From positions 1 to 54,253 of the forward strand of contig JAHCAM010000018.1 in the NCBI GenBank assembly GCA_019634895.1: a stretch of DNA of 54,253 bases. Reading direction: 5' to 3'. Positions 36,716 to 47,265 of the stretch are shown in pieces. A program made the translations under genes and the position numbers. The stretch comes from Steroidobacteraceae bacterium. Lineage in GTDB: Bacteria > Pseudomonadota > Gammaproteobacteria > Steroidobacterales > Steroidobacteraceae. The notes beneath the pieces were generated by a model, which was not told the DNA's origin, did no database searches, and saw only the letters and a program-made list of their open reading frames with translations. The first letter of the stretch is position 1. Every line of letters starts with the position of its first letter.

Positions 36716-39619
36716 TCAGAACCGCATGTTGACGCTGACGAAGTACCTCCGGCCCAGCACGTCGTACAGGGACGGATCGGTGCCGGCCTGAACGTTCGGC
36801 ACGTACAGGCGCGGCTTCTGGTTGCCCAGGTTGTTCACGCCCGCACGCAGCGAGATGTTCTCCGTCAGGTTATAGCGTCCCGTCAGGTCGTGATAGTAGG
36901 TATCCGACACGCCCGTATTGGTTGTCGGGCTGCTGCCGGTCACGACGTTGGCGTGGAACATCGAGTCGATGTAGCGCATCGTGTGCTGCAGCTGCAGGTC
37001 AGCATACGTCCATGCCGTCGAGAGATTGACCTTGAACTCCGGCGTGGTACCGCCAGTCACCTGGCTGACCGTGCCGGTGTAGTCATAAACCGGCGTCGTG
37101 ATGTTGTCCTGCTGCTCGAACTTCTCGGTCCAGGTACCGCGCAGCGAGAGGCCCAGATCACCGGCACGCTCACCCAGCGGGAATCCCCAGTCCACTGCGA
37201 GATCGATGCCGCTCACATTGATGAATGACTGGTTCTGCTGCAGCGTCTGCACGTTGATGACGCGACCGGTCGCGGCCTCACGCTGGAACATCTGGCACCA
37301 CGGATTGCTGTTCGAGTAAGTCGGGTTCGCATTCTCGCGGTTGTAGCAGCGCTGGATGATGTTGAAAGCCGAGAAGGCGGCAATCACATCCTCCAGTTCG
37401 ATGCTGACATAGTCCAGCGACACGGTCAGCCGCTCGAGCATCGGGTGATTCGAGTTCGAGGTGAACACGAAGCCCGCGGTCCAGGAATCGGCGGTTTCCG
37501 GCTGCAGCGTCGGGTTGCCGCCGGCGAGCGCCTGCGCCTGGCCGAACGCCTGGTTGAATGTCGCCAAACCGGCCGCCGCCGACTGCGCCGCACACAATGC
37601 CGCGACCGCCGCGCCGTTCGGACCGGCACGCCCCATCTGTGGGTGCGTGGTGATCACGCCGACGGTGTTGCACGGGTCATTGTTGTTGCCCCAGTTCGGG
37701 AAGTTGTTGACCTGGGGAGCGAACAGTTCGGAAATGTTCGGGCTGCGAACCGCGCGCTGGAGCCCGCCACGGAAGCGCCAGGAATCCGTGATGCTCCAGT
37801 CGAGCGTCGCCTTCCAGGAGTCCTCGGTCCCGAAGATGTTGTTGTCGGTCGAGCGGTAGCCGCCGGTGAACGACAGCGCCTTCACGGCCGTGACATCCTT
37901 CAGCAGCGGGATCGAGAACTCCGTGAACAGGTCGACGTAGTCGAGCCTGCCCTGGATCGGCAGCTGCTCGTTGAAGCCGATGACCTGGCCCGGCTGCAAG
38001 CCGCTGTCCGGCTTGAAGTCGAGTTCGATCTCGCGCCAGCCCGCGCCGATCGCCACCTGCACCGGTCCGGCCGGGACGTCGAACAGGTCGCCCGTCACGG
38101 TGAACTCAGCATTGGCCATTTCGACCAGCGTCTGGTTCTTGGCCTGCAGGCCGATATACGCCTGGCACGCCGGGCTCAGCGGATTGTCGCCAAACGGGTT
38201 GAACCCGCCCGCGCAGATGGAAGCGCCGCCATCGGGTGCGTTGAGCAGCTCGGTCACGCGCGGCACCCGCACGTTGCCACCCTGCACCTCCGTTTGCACC
38301 GCCCGTCCGTAGCTGTAGTAGAGGTCATACGACCAGTCGCCGGCGAGGGCACCCTTCGTGCCCGTCACCAGCTGCCAAACGTCGTGGTTGTTGTCGCCGG
38401 TCCGGCCGCCCAAGGCGTTGAAGCGATAGGCCATCGACAGCCCGGCTCCCGGTGTCGCCCTCGAATCGAGCAGGGGAATCAGCGCCGCCGGAACGAACGG
38501 GTTCGTTCTCGGTACCGTGCCGATTGAGCCCGGCGTTGCCGCCAGCTCCTGCTTGGCGTTGTAGTTCGTGAAGATCGCCTGGACGTACGGCTGGAAATGT
38601 TCCCCGAGATCCAGCGACACGTTCGAGTAGACGTTCCAGCGCTCCATCGGCAGCACGAGGATGTTGTCCGGCTCGAAGTTGTAGCTGAAGCGATCCGGAT
38701 AGAAGTTGTGTGCGATCCAGCTGTCAGGGCCCGTAAATCCGACCGCGTTGCGGTTCGGATTGCCCAGCACGCCGGTGCAGAACGGTGAGCCGTTCGGGTT
38801 GAACCCGAAGCCGGCATCGCCGCCGGTCGTGTTACAGGCATTCGGACCGAAAAGCGCATCCACCGTCGCCTGGGTGGGTGCGTTGGCGCCGGGCGACCAG
38901 GAACCGCCCGGGAAGATGCCGGTGGTCGAGGTCGCTTCCGCCGCGAAGGAGCGCGCGCCCTTGTACATGGCCTCGCGGTCGTAATAGCTCGCGTTGAAGA
39001 CCGCGCTGCCCTTGCCATCGGCGAACTTGCCGCCCGCGGTGATGTCGAGCCCCACCTGCTGGCCGTCTTCCTGTTCGGTCAGGTAGTAGCCGCTGTTGAT
39101 CTCGAAGCCCTCGAAGTCCTTCTTCATGATGAAGTTGACGACGCCCGCGATCGCGTCCGCGCCGTACACGGCGGCCGCGCCGCCCGAGATGACCTCGACG
39201 CGCTCGATGAGCGATGCGGGAATGGTGTTGACGTCCACCACGCCGCCGCTGGTCGAGCCCATGCCGCGACGCCCGTCGATCAGGACCAGGTTGCGGTTGG
39301 TGCCGAGGCCGCGCAGGTCGACGAACGCCCGGCCGTTCGAGCTCGGGTTGTTCGACTGCGAGCTCACGCTGGGCACGATCTGCGGCAGCGTGTTCAGGAC
39401 GTGATCGACCGTGACGTAACCGCTGCTCACCATGTCGTCATTGGTGACGCTCAGGATCGGGCTCTCGGCAACCGCGTCGCGCTTGGCGATGCGGGTGCCG
39501 GTCACGACCACCGCGTCGATGCCGGTCTGCGCGACCGCCGGCATGGCGACCGACGCGGCCGCCGCGACCAGCGACAGTCGCACGGCCCTGCGCAAGGCAG
39601 AGCTATTTCTGGATGTCAT
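36716..39619 (-). CDS. TonB-dependent outer-membrane receptor (large, 967 residues)
   Basis: Signal peptide ends near residue 31 (AMPAVAQ), then a TonB-box-like IDAVVVTGTRI, a plug with LRGLGTNRNLVLIDGRR, VDVNTIPASLIERVEVISGG and AAAVYGADAIAGVVNFIMKK, and a very long barrel ending in VSVNMRF with a terminal Phe. This plug type is expanded in Caulobacter, Xanthomonas and marine gammaproteobacteria and often serves oligomeric carbohydrates or peptides. The ATG has GGGGG 9 bases upstream. Upstream extension to 39955 is rejected: it would place the signal peptide internally. Codon use here is less G+C-extreme than its neighbours. Confidence 0.92.
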   Translation of the reverse strand: MTSRNSSALRRAVRLSLVAAAASVAMPAVAQTGIDAVVVTGTRIAKRDAVAESPILSVTNDDMVSSGYVTVDHVLNTLPQIVPSVSSQSNNPSSNGRAFVDLRGLGTNRNLVLIDGRRGMGSTSGGVVDVNTIPASLIERVEVISGGAAAVYGADAIAGVVNFIMKKDFEGFEINSGYYLTEQEDGQQVGLDITAGGKFADGKGSAVFNASYYDREAMYKGARSFAAEATSTTGIFPGGSWSPGANAPTQATVDALFGPNACNTTGGDAGFGFNPNGSPFCTGVLGNPNRNAVGFTGPDSWIAHNFYPDRFSYNFEPDNILVLPMERWNVYSNVSLDLGEHFQPYVQAIFTNYNAKQELAATPGSIGTVPRTNPFVPAALIPLLDSRATPGAGLSMAYRFNALGGRTGDNNHDVWQLVTGTKGALAGDWSYDLYYSYGRAVQTEVQGGNVRVPRVTELLNAPDGGASICAGGFNPFGDNPLSPACQAYIGLQAKNQTLVEMANAEFTVTGDLFDVPAGPVQVAIGAGWREIELDFKPDSGLQPGQVIGFNEQLPIQGRLDYVDLFTEFSIPLLKDVTAVKALSFTGGYRSTDNNIFGTEDSWKATLDWSITDSWRFRGGLQRAVRSPNISELFAPQVNNFPNWGNNNDPCNTVGVITTHPQMGRAGPNGAAVAALCAAQSAAAGLATFNQAFGQAQALAGGNPTLQPETADSWTAGFVFTSNSNHPMLERLTVSLDYVSIELEDVIAAFSAFNIIQRCYNRENANPTYSNSNPWCQMFQREAATGRVINVQTLQQNQSFINVSGIDLAVDWGFPLGERAGDLGLSLRGTWTEKFEQQDNITTPVYDYTGTVSQVTGGTTPEFKVNLSTAWTYADLQLQHTMRYIDSMFHANVVTGSSPTTNTGVSDTYYHDLTGRYNLTENISLRAGVNNLGNQKPRLYVPNVQAGTDPSLYDVLGRRYFVSVNMRF

Positions 39620-39725
39620 CTTTGCAGTCCCCCTTGGTCCACTGAATGTGTTGCACAAATAACGAGCGGCGCAGACGACAGGGAATCGTGAGTCAACCCG
39701 TCGACTCGGCGCAGCCTGACGGCGA

Positions 39726-39754
39726 TTTATAGCGGCACCGGGCGTCGCGGGCAA
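39726..39754 (-). promoter_or_regulatory. Candidate promoter of the TonB-receptor gene
   Basis: Minus strand TTGCCC (39754-39749), 17 bases, TATAAA (39731-39726). Four and five of six matches to the sigma-70 consensus with ideal spacing. The transcript would have a leader of about 100 bases. Confidence 0.5.
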
Positions 39755-39814
39755 GCAGTTTTGGCTGGCCGCAGACACTTGACCCGGTGCATTTTCGTGA
39801 GCCCTGCACGGTAG

Positions 39815-39845
39815 ATAATCAAAGCAATTCAATTGGTTATGAATT
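39815..39845. promoter_or_regulatory. Upstream promoter-like pair overlapping an inverted repeat
   Basis: Inverted repeat AATTCA (39826-39831) and TGAATT (39840-39845) around 8 bases. On the minus strand it overlaps TTCATA (39843-39838), 17 bases, GATTAT (39820-39815). It could be an operator placed on an upstream receptor promoter, or serve deoA in the other direction. Confidence 0.35.
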
Positions 39846-40017
39846 ATGACGGGCCATCGTGGCAAACATTTGTGGTGCTGGGGCAACACATTTATTTGCG
39901 AGTGCCGTAGATTCCGATAAGCCCGCCGACTCGCTCTCTCGCGGCAAGCACGCATGGCCCTTGCGCCGGGCGCCAGTTAATCTTTCGCCGGAGTCGCAGA
40001 CGTGGGCGCGGGGATTC

Positions 40018-41361
40018 ATGAAAATATCCAAAAATCAGATGCTTGCGCCTGCTTTGGTGCAGCTGGTCCGGAAGAAACGCGACGGCGGGCGGCTGACGGC
40101 TGCCGAACTGGCCGCATTCGCGCAGGCATTGGCCGACGGACGCCTCGACAATGCCCAGGTCGGGGCCATGGCCATGGCCATCTATTTCCGGGGCATGCAG
40201 CCGGAAGAATGCGCGGAGCTGACCCTGGCGATGCGGGACACGGGGCGGGTCTGCGACTGGCGGGGGCTGGGACTGTCGGGCCCGGTGCTCGACAAGCACT
40301 CGACCGGCGGGGTCGGCGACCTGGTGTCCCTGGTGCTGGGCCCGATGCTGGCGGCCTGTGGCGCCCACGTGCCGATGATCGCGGGCCCCGGGCTCGACCA
40401 TACCGGGGGCACCACGGACAAGCTCGAGTCCATCCCCGGTTACCGGATCCGGCCGGACCCGGCCCAGTTCGAGCGCACCGTGCGCGAGGCCAGGGTCGCG
40501 ATCATCGCCGCCGGCCCGGACATCGCCCCGGCGGACCGCCGCCTCTATGCGATCCGGGACGTCACGGCGACCGTGGACTGCCTGCCGCTGATCGTGGCCT
40601 CGATCCTCTCCAAGAAGCTGGCGGCGGGCACGGATGCGCTGGTGCTGGACGTCAAGCGGGGTAGCGGCGCGGTGCTGCCGGATCCGGACCGTGGGCGGGA
40701 ACTGGGCCGGAGCATCGTCGCGACCGCGGCCATGGCCGGCCTGCCGGTGACCGCTTTCCTGACCGACATGTCGCAGCCGCTCGCGCGCTCGGCGGGCAAC
40801 GCGATCGAACTGCGCGAGTCGATCGCCATGCTGCAGGGCGAGCCGCCCGAGCCGCGGCTGCTGGAAGTGACGCTCGCCCTCGGCGCCGCGGTCATGCAAA
40901 AGGGCGGGCTGGCGGCCGACGAGGCCTCGGCGCGCGCGGCGTTGTCGAAAGCGCTCGCGAGCGGCGCCGCCGCGGAGCGCTTTGCGCGCATGGTGGCGCT
41001 GCTCGGCGGTCCCACCGACCTGCTGGAGCGACCCGACGCCCATCTCTCGCGCGCGCCCGTCGTGCAGGAGGTGCCCGCACCGCGCGGCGGATACGTCGCC
41101 GCGATCGATACGCGTGCGCTGGGACTCACCGTCGTGGCGCTGGGCGGCGGGCGGACCTCGCCAGAACAGTCCATCGACCCGGCCGTGGGGCTCGACCGCT
41201 TCCTGCCGCTGGGCGCGAAGGTCGCCGCCGGTGAGCCGCTCGCGCGGGTGCATGCGGCGAGCGATGACGCCGCGCAGGCAGCTTCGCAGTCGGTCGCCAC
41301 TGCCTATACCATCGGCGCCGCGGCAGGCGCCGCGCCGGTCCTCATCGAGCGCATCGCATGA
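40018..41361 (+). CDS. deoA: Thymidine phosphorylase
   Basis: A 447-residue enzyme splitting thymidine or deoxyuridine with phosphate to base and deoxyribose 1-phosphate. LVRKKRDGGRLTAAELAAF, VLDKHSTGGVGDLVSLVLGP, GLDHTGGTTDKLESIPGY and SILSKKLAAGTDALVLDVK are all DeoA signatures. Start uncertain between ATG 40018 (GGGG 4 bases upstream, adds seven residues) and ATG 40039, which fits the E. coli N-terminus better; 39859 is rejected. It is followed by deoD with an ATGA overlap. Confidence 0.94.
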   Translation: MKISKNQMLAPALVQLVRKKRDGGRLTAAELAAFAQALADGRLDNAQVGAMAMAIYFRGMQPEECAELTLAMRDTGRVCDWRGLGLSGPVLDKHSTGGVGDLVSLVLGPMLAACGAHVPMIAGPGLDHTGGTTDKLESIPGYRIRPDPAQFERTVREARVAIIAAGPDIAPADRRLYAIRDVTATVDCLPLIVASILSKKLAAGTDALVLDVKRGSGAVLPDPDRGRELGRSIVATAAMAGLPVTAFLTDMSQPLARSAGNAIELRESIAMLQGEPPEPRLLEVTLALGAAVMQKGGLAADEASARAALSKALASGAAAERFARMVALLGGPTDLLERPDAHLSRAPVVQEVPAPRGGYVAAIDTRALGLTVVALGGGRTSPEQSIDPAVGLDRFLPLGAKVAAGEPLARVHAASDDAAQAASQSVATAYTIGAAAGAAPVLIERIA

Positions 41362-42071
41362 GCACGCCACATATCGACGCTGATGGCGGCGCCTTCGCGG
41401 AGCTGGTGCTGCTGCCCGGCGACCCGCTTCGCGCGCGGCACGTGGCGACGACGATGCTGACGCGCCCGGTCGAGGTCACGAACGTGCGCAACATGCTGGG
41501 CTACACCGGCGAGTGGAAGGGCGCGCGCGTCTCGGTCATGGGCACCGGCATCGGCGTGCCCTCGGCGATGCTGTACGCGACCGAGCTGGTGCGCGACTAC
41601 GGCGTGCGCCGGCTGGTGCGGGTCGGCACCTGCGGCGCGATCGTGGACGGCGTCGGGCTCGGCGACCTGGTGCTGGTCATGGGCGCCGCCACCGACTCGT
41701 CCGTGAACCGCCTGCGCTTCGGCGGCTACGACCTGGCGGCTACCGCGAGCTGGGAGCTGCTGTCGCGCGTGGCGCGCGTGGCGCGCGCGGCGGGCGCTTC
41801 ATCCGGCGTGCGCGTCGGCAACGTGTTCACGAGCGACTATTTCTACCACCCGGACGCGGGATTGCTCGGGCTGCTGCGCCGCTTCGGGATCCTCGCGCTC
41901 GACATGGAGAGCGCGGGCCTGTACGGCGTCGCGGCGGAGCAGGGGGCGCAGGCGCTGTCGGTGCTGACGGTCAGCGACCACCTGAACGACGGCGCCCATA
42001 TGAGCGCGGAGCAGCGCGAGACCGGTGTCGATGCGATGATCCGCCTGGTGCTCGACTCGCTGCTGCCGTAG
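41358..42071 (+). CDS. deoD: Purine-nucleoside phosphorylase DeoD
   Basis: A 237-residue hexameric-type phosphorylase for purine (deoxy)nucleosides. The start [20 protein letters not shown] carries the phosphate-contacting His5 and GDPLRA; VGTCGAI, DMESAG (ribose-binding Glu) and the catalytic Asp207 in VSDHL follow. This is the E. coli DeoD pattern. With DeoA and DeoC it funnels deoxyribose into central metabolism. Its last 101 bases are covered on the opposite strand by the 3' end of rhlE. Confidence 0.95.
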   Translation: MSTPHIDADGGAFAELVLLPGDPLRARHVATTMLTRPVEVTNVRNMLGYTGEWKGARVSVMGTGIGVPSAMLYATELVRDYGVRRLVRVGTCGAIVDGVGLGDLVLVMGAATDSSVNRLRFGGYDLAATASWELLSRVARVARAAGASSGVRVGNVFTSDYFYHPDAGLLGLLRRFGILALDMESAGLYGVAAEQGAQALSVLTVSDHLNDGAHMSAEQRETGVDAMIRLVLDSLLP

Positions 42072-43242
42072 CGCGCGGCTGCTGCGGTGCGGGCGCCGGG
42101 GACGCGATCCGCGCGAATGCCGGCGTCGGCGCGAACGGCACCGGCTGGCGCATGGTGCGCTCGATGTCGCGCAGCAGCGGCGCTTCCTCCTCGCTCACCA
42201 GCGACACGGCATGGCCGTCGTTGCCGGCGCGCGCCGTGCGGCCGATGCGGTGCACGTAATCCTCCGGCACGTGCGGCAGGTCGTAGTTGACGACCTGCGG
42301 CAGCTCGCGGATGTCGAGGCCGCGCGAGGCGACCTCGGTCGCGACCAGCGCCGTCAGCTTGCCGGCCTTGAAGTCCGCGAGCGCGCGGGTCCGCGCCGAC
42401 TGGCTCTTGTTGCCGTGGATCGCGGCCGAGCGGATGCCGGCGCGATCGAGCTGCTCGGAGAGGCGGTTGGCGCCGTGCTTGGTGCGGGTGAACACCAGTG
42501 CCTGGGTCCAGCGGCCCTCGCCGTTCGCGCCGTTCTCGAACAGGTGCACCAGCAGGTGGCGCTTGTCGTCCTTGGCGACGCGGAATGCGAGTTGCACGAC
42601 GCGCTCCACCGTGCTGTTCGGCGGCGTGACCTCGACCTGCACCGGCTTCACGAGGATGCGCGCGGCGAGCGCCCGGATGTCGGGCGTGTAGGTGGCCGAG
42701 AACAGCAGGTTCTGACGCTTGGCGGGCAGCATCTTGAGGATGCGCCGGATGTCGTGGATGAAGCCCATGTCGAGCATGCGGTCTGCCTCGTCGAGCACCA
42801 GGTACTGCACGCCCGAGAGATCCGCGAGCCGGCGCTCCGCCAGGTCGAGCAGGCGCCCGGGGGTCGCGACCAGGATGTCGCAGCCGGCGCGCAGGCCGTC
42901 GATCTGCGGCTGCTCGCCGACGCCGCCGAACACGACGCGCGCGCGCAGGCGCGCGTTCGCGCCGTAGACCCGGATGCTCTCCAGGATCTGCGCCGCCAGC
43001 TCGCGCGTCGGCGCGAGGATGAGCACGCGTGGCGCGCGGCCGGCGGGCTCCTTCAGCAGCTGCAGCAGGGGCAGCACGAAGGCGGCGGTCTTGCCGGTGC
43101 CGGTCTGGGCGCCGGCCAGCAGGTCGCGGCCGGCGAGCACCGGCGGGATCGCCTGCGCCTGGATCGGCGTCGGCGACCTGTAGCCGTGGGCGGCCACGGC
43201 GGAAACCAGCCCGGGCTCGAGCCCGAGGTCATTGAATTTCAT
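41971..43242 (-). CDS. rhlE: DEAD-box RNA helicase RhlE
   Basis: A 423-residue ATP-dependent RNA helicase for ribosome maturation and RNA turnover. Q motif ([11 protein letters not shown]...SPTPIQ), Walker A AQTGTGKT (45-52), DEAD (151-154), SAT (182-184), then SRGLDI and [10 protein letters not shown] in the second RecA domain. After about residue 370 the tail is low-complexity Pro/Ala/Arg/Ser ([20 protein letters not shown]), as expected for an RNA-binding tail. The final 33 codons lie antisense to the deoD 3' end, a long coding overlap that suggests stop-codon loss or drift of the tail. Confidence 0.94.
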   Translation of the reverse strand: MKFNDLGLEPGLVSAVAAHGYRSPTPIQAQAIPPVLAGRDLLAGAQTGTGKTAAFVLPLLQLLKEPAGRAPRVLILAPTRELAAQILESIRVYGANARLRARVVFGGVGEQPQIDGLRAGCDILVATPGRLLDLAERRLADLSGVQYLVLDEADRMLDMGFIHDIRRILKMLPAKRQNLLFSATYTPDIRALAARILVKPVQVEVTPPNSTVERVVQLAFRVAKDDKRHLLVHLFENGANGEGRWTQALVFTRTKHGANRLSEQLDRAGIRSAAIHGNKSQSARTRALADFKAGKLTALVATEVASRGLDIRELPQVVNYDLPHVPEDYVHRIGRTARAGNDGHAVSLVSEEEAPLLRDIERTMRQPVPFAPTPAFARIASPAPAPQQPRATAAASRAPGGSSHRHRSRAAPRSYGRRRSGGR

Positions 43243-43292
43243 GGTGATTCTGTGGGTCCGGGAGGGGAAAGGCGCGCGGACTATACAGGAAA

Positions 43293-44015
43293 TCAGGCGA
43301 GCGTGTGATAGACCTTCTGCACGTCCTCGTCCTGCTCGAGCTTGTCGATCAGCTCGAGCGCCTCGTTGGCCTCGGCTTCCGGCAGTTCCACCGGCGCCGT
43401 GCAGACGTATTCCTGCTCGGCGGACAGCGGCACGATGCCGCGCTCCTCGAGCCGCTTCTGCAGCTGGCCGAAGTTCTCGAACAGGCAGCGCAGCACCAGC
43501 TGCGGCTCGCCCTTGTCGCCGCTGCTCTCGCCCATCTCCTCGAGCCCGTGGTCGATCAGGTCGAGCTCGAGCTCGTCGGCATCGATGCCGGCGGGATCGA
43601 GGCGGAACACGCCCATGCGCCGGAACAGGAAGCTGACGCTGCCGTTGGCTGCCAGGTTGCCGCCGTGCTTCGAGAAGATGTTGCGCACGCCCGCGACCGT
43701 GCGCGTGGGGTTGTCGGTCGCGGTCTCCACCAGCACCGCGACGCCGTGCGGCGCGTAGCCCTCGTAGAGCACCAGCTGGTAGTCGGCGGCGCCCTGTCCG
43801 GAGGCGCGCTTGATGGCGGCCTCGACCCGGTCCTTCGGCATGTTGATCGCGCGCGCGTTCTGGATCACGCGGCGCAGCGCCGGGTTGTTGGCGGGCTCGG
43901 GACCGCCGGCCCTGACCGCGATGGCGATGTCCTTGCCGATGCGCGCGAACTGCTTGGCCATGCGGTTCCAGCGCGCGAACATCGCATGCTTGCGGACTTC
44001 GAAGATCCTGCCCAT
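43293..44015 (-). CDS. yebC: YebC/PmpR/TACO1-family protein
   Basis: A 240-residue three-domain protein. The N-terminus [20 protein letters not shown] is that of the YeeN-like branch (YebC itself starts MAGHSKWANIKHRK). [29 protein letters not shown] and [14 protein letters not shown] are family signatures. The family has been described as transcriptional regulators and more recently as ribosome-associated translation factors; which applies is open. GATAAT on the minus strand (44027-44022) ends 6 bases before the ATG, suggesting a leaderless mRNA. It follows no gene on its strand and precedes rhlE by 50 bases. Confidence 0.92.
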   Translation of the reverse strand: MGRIFEVRKHAMFARWNRMAKQFARIGKDIAIAVRAGGPEPANNPALRRVIQNARAINMPKDRVEAAIKRASGQGAADYQLVLYEGYAPHGVAVLVETATDNPTRTVAGVRNIFSKHGGNLAANGSVSFLFRRMGVFRLDPAGIDADELELDLIDHGLEEMGESSGDKGEPQLVLRCLFENFGQLQKRLEERGIVPLSAEQEYVCTAPVELPEAEANEALELIDKLEQDEDVQKVYHTLA

Positions 44016-44062
44016 GCGGGAATTATCGCATCCGGCATGCGCCTGCGGGTAGGATGCCGCCC

Positions 44063-44971
44063 ATGCGCGAGGCCGTGGAACGCTGGGCGATCAAGCGCGC
44101 CGTCAACGTGATGCGCGCGCTGCTCGCGCGCGAGCCGACGCCGGAGCGCTTCCGCAGGCTGCTCGCGCTCGCGGCGCCGCTGCTGGCGCGCCGGGAGTCA
44201 TTCGACGCGTCGGTGCCGTTCGCGATCGGCGACGCGGGTGCACGATGGATCCGGCCGGCGGGCAGCGCCTCGGGTGCCGTGATCCTGTACCTGCATGGCG
44301 GCGGCTTCGTCGCCTCCGCGCCGACACTGTACGAGTCCTTCGTCGCCGCGCTCTCCCGCGAGGCCGGCGGGCGCGGGCTGATGCTGGACTACCGGCTCGC
44401 GCCCGAGCATCCGTTTCCGGCGGCACTGGAGGACTGCTTCGCGGCCTGGGAGTTCCTGCTGTCGTCGGGCGTCGATCCGGCGCGCATCGTGATCGCCGGC
44501 GATTCGGCGGGCGGCAACCTGGTGGTCAACACCGCGATGCGCGCGCGCGACGAGGGTCTGCCGCAGCCGGCCGCGCTGCTCCTGATCTCGCCGCTGCTCG
44601 ACCTGACGTTCAGCGGCGAGTCGGTGCGCCGCAACGACGGCTTCGATCCGATGTTCCGCGCCGCGAGCCTGCACCGGCTGCTGGACTACTACGGCACCGG
44701 CCTGGACCCGCGGGAGCCGCGGCTCTCGCCGCTGTTCGGCAGGCTGACCGGCCTGCCGCCGGCGATGGTTCTCGCGGGCAGTTCCGAGGTGCTGCTCGAC
44801 GATGCGCTGCGCTTCGCCGCGCGGGTGCCGGGCGCGCGGACGGCGGTCTGGCATGACCTGCCGCACGTGTTCCCGGTGTTCCGCGGCCTCACGGCCGGCG
44901 ACCGCGCGATCCGCGAAATGGCGGACTTCATCCGCGCGCGCACCGCGGATGCAACCGCGGGCACCGCCTGA
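44063..44971 (+). CDS. Alpha/beta hydrolase of the hormone-sensitive-lipase family (carboxylesterase)
   Basis: A 302-residue HSL-type esterase. Oxyanion motif [10 protein letters not shown] (His-Gly-Gly-Gly at 78-81), [16 protein letters not shown], the nucleophile GDSAGGN with Ser148, and a late DLPHVFPVF carrying the catalytic His. It hydrolyses short-chain acyl esters by family. ATG 44063 is preferred over ATG 44054 because AGGA lies 8 bases upstream; the same bases read TAGGAT, so a near-leaderless start is an alternative. Its TGA overlaps the apt ATG by one base. Confidence 0.9.
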   Translation: MREAVERWAIKRAVNVMRALLAREPTPERFRRLLALAAPLLARRESFDASVPFAIGDAGARWIRPAGSASGAVILYLHGGGFVASAPTLYESFVAALSREAGGRGLMLDYRLAPEHPFPAALEDCFAAWEFLLSSGVDPARIVIAGDSAGGNLVVNTAMRARDEGLPQPAALLLISPLLDLTFSGESVRRNDGFDPMFRAASLHRLLDYYGTGLDPREPRLSPLFGRLTGLPPAMVLAGSSEVLLDDALRFAARVPGARTAVWHDLPHVFPVFRGLTAGDRAIREMADFIRARTADATAGTA

Positions 44972-45480
44972 TGCATCCGCTTGCGCAGCTGGTCGTGGAC
45001 GTGCCGGACTTTCCACAGCCGGGAATACTGTTCCGCGACATCACGCCGATGCTGCGCTCGCATTTCGGCGCCGTGATCGAGGCGCTGGACGCACTCTGGA
45101 GCGAGGCCGAGTGGCGCGAGGCCGATGCCGTCGCCGGCGTGGAATCGCGCGGCTTCATCCTCGCCGCCGCGCTGGCGGACCGCAGGCGCAAGGGCTTCGT
45201 CCCGATCCGCAAGAAGGGCAAGCTGCCGCCGCCCGTCGTGGACCGCAGCTACGACCTGGAGTACGGCTCGGGCGTGCTCGAGATGCAGCGCGGCCACGGC
45301 GCGCTGCTGCTGGTGGACGACGTGCTGGCGACCGGCGGCACGCTTGCGGCGTCTGCGGCGCTCGCCGTGGACGCCGGATTCCGCATCGCGCAGCTGGGCG
45401 TGCTGATCGACCTCGGCATCGCGCGCGAATTCCGCTGGCAGGGCAGCCCCGCGCGCGCCGTGATCCGCTATGGCGGATGA
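44971..45480 (+). CDS. apt: Adenine phosphoribosyltransferase
   Basis: A 169-residue enzyme salvaging adenine with PRPP to AMP. FPQPGILFRDITPML, the substrate loop VAGVESRGFILAAALA, PIRKKGKLP, and the PRPP loop LLLVDDVLATGGTL are all in place. Adenine would come from the MTA/SAH nucleosidase-like enzyme encoded immediately downstream, with an 11-base overlap, so the pair makes biochemical sense. The start overlaps the esterase stop (TGATG). Confidence 0.95.
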   Translation: MHPLAQLVVDVPDFPQPGILFRDITPMLRSHFGAVIEALDALWSEAEWREADAVAGVESRGFILAAALADRRRKGFVPIRKKGKLPPPVVDRSYDLEYGSGVLEMQRGHGALLLVDDVLATGGTLAASAALAVDAGFRIAQLGVLIDLGIAREFRWQGSPARAVIRYGG

Positions 45481-46052
45481 GCTGCCGCCGGTCCTCGTCG
45501 CGATGGCATTGCCGGCCGAGGGCGCCGGGCGCTTCGAGGCCGCAGGCATCGGCGTGCTGTACACCGGCATCGGCAAGGTCAATGCGGCCATCGCGCTCAC
45601 GCGCGCGCTGGCACGCTACCGCGAGGCCGGCCGTGCGCTGCCGCTGGTCGCCAATTTCGGCACCGCCGGCAGCGCGCGCATCGCGCCCCGCACGCTGGTC
45701 GCGTGCCACCGCTTCCTGGACCGCGACATGGACGTCGGCGCGCTCGGCTTCGCGCCGGGCGTGACGCCGTTCGACCCGCTGCCGCCGATGCTCGAGTTCG
45801 GGCGGCATTTCCCGGCACTGCCGGAAGCGGTCTGCGGCAGCGGCGATTCCTTCGCCACGCGCGCGCACGACGAGGCCTGCGACGTCGTGGACATGGAGGC
45901 CTACGCGCTCGCCAAGGCCTGCCGCATCGCGGGCGCGCAGTTCGCCTGCGCCAAGTACGTGAGCGACGGCGCGGATGCCGACGCGGCGCAGCACTGGCAG
46001 GACAACGTCGCCGGCGCCGCCGGCGAGTTCGTGAAGCTCTACTTCCGGCTCG

Positions 46053-47141
<1,089 letters not shown>

Positions 47142-47265
47142 GGATGCCCCCCGCCGATGCCAGCCGCGGATTGTACGCTCTGGCAGGGGCGCGCCGGCCG
47201 CCGGGGGCCATTCCAACCCCGGCGGCGCCCGGCGCATCCAACTGCCTGAACGAGAGGGAGATCGG

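Larger units (their letters stand above)
39620..40017. other. 398-base divergent intergenic region (TonB receptor / deoA)
   Basis: The largest gap in the window. It holds a strong minus-strand promoter (39726-39754), a second promoter-like pair and inverted repeat near 39815-39845, and an AT-rich stretch at 39811-39848. The receptor leader would be about 100-190 bases. I see no recognisable riboswitch. Part of it is open in the deoA frame, but without coding character. Confidence 0.6.

Noticed and set aside
39620..39955. N-terminal extension of the large TonB receptor to 39955
   Set aside because: The signal peptide begins at 39619 with a ribosome-binding site upstream; the extension covers the promoter region.
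39859..40017. N-terminal extension of deoA to 39859
   Set aside because: The 53 added residues have no match to thymidine phosphorylases, and the region carries no ribosome-binding site at 39859.
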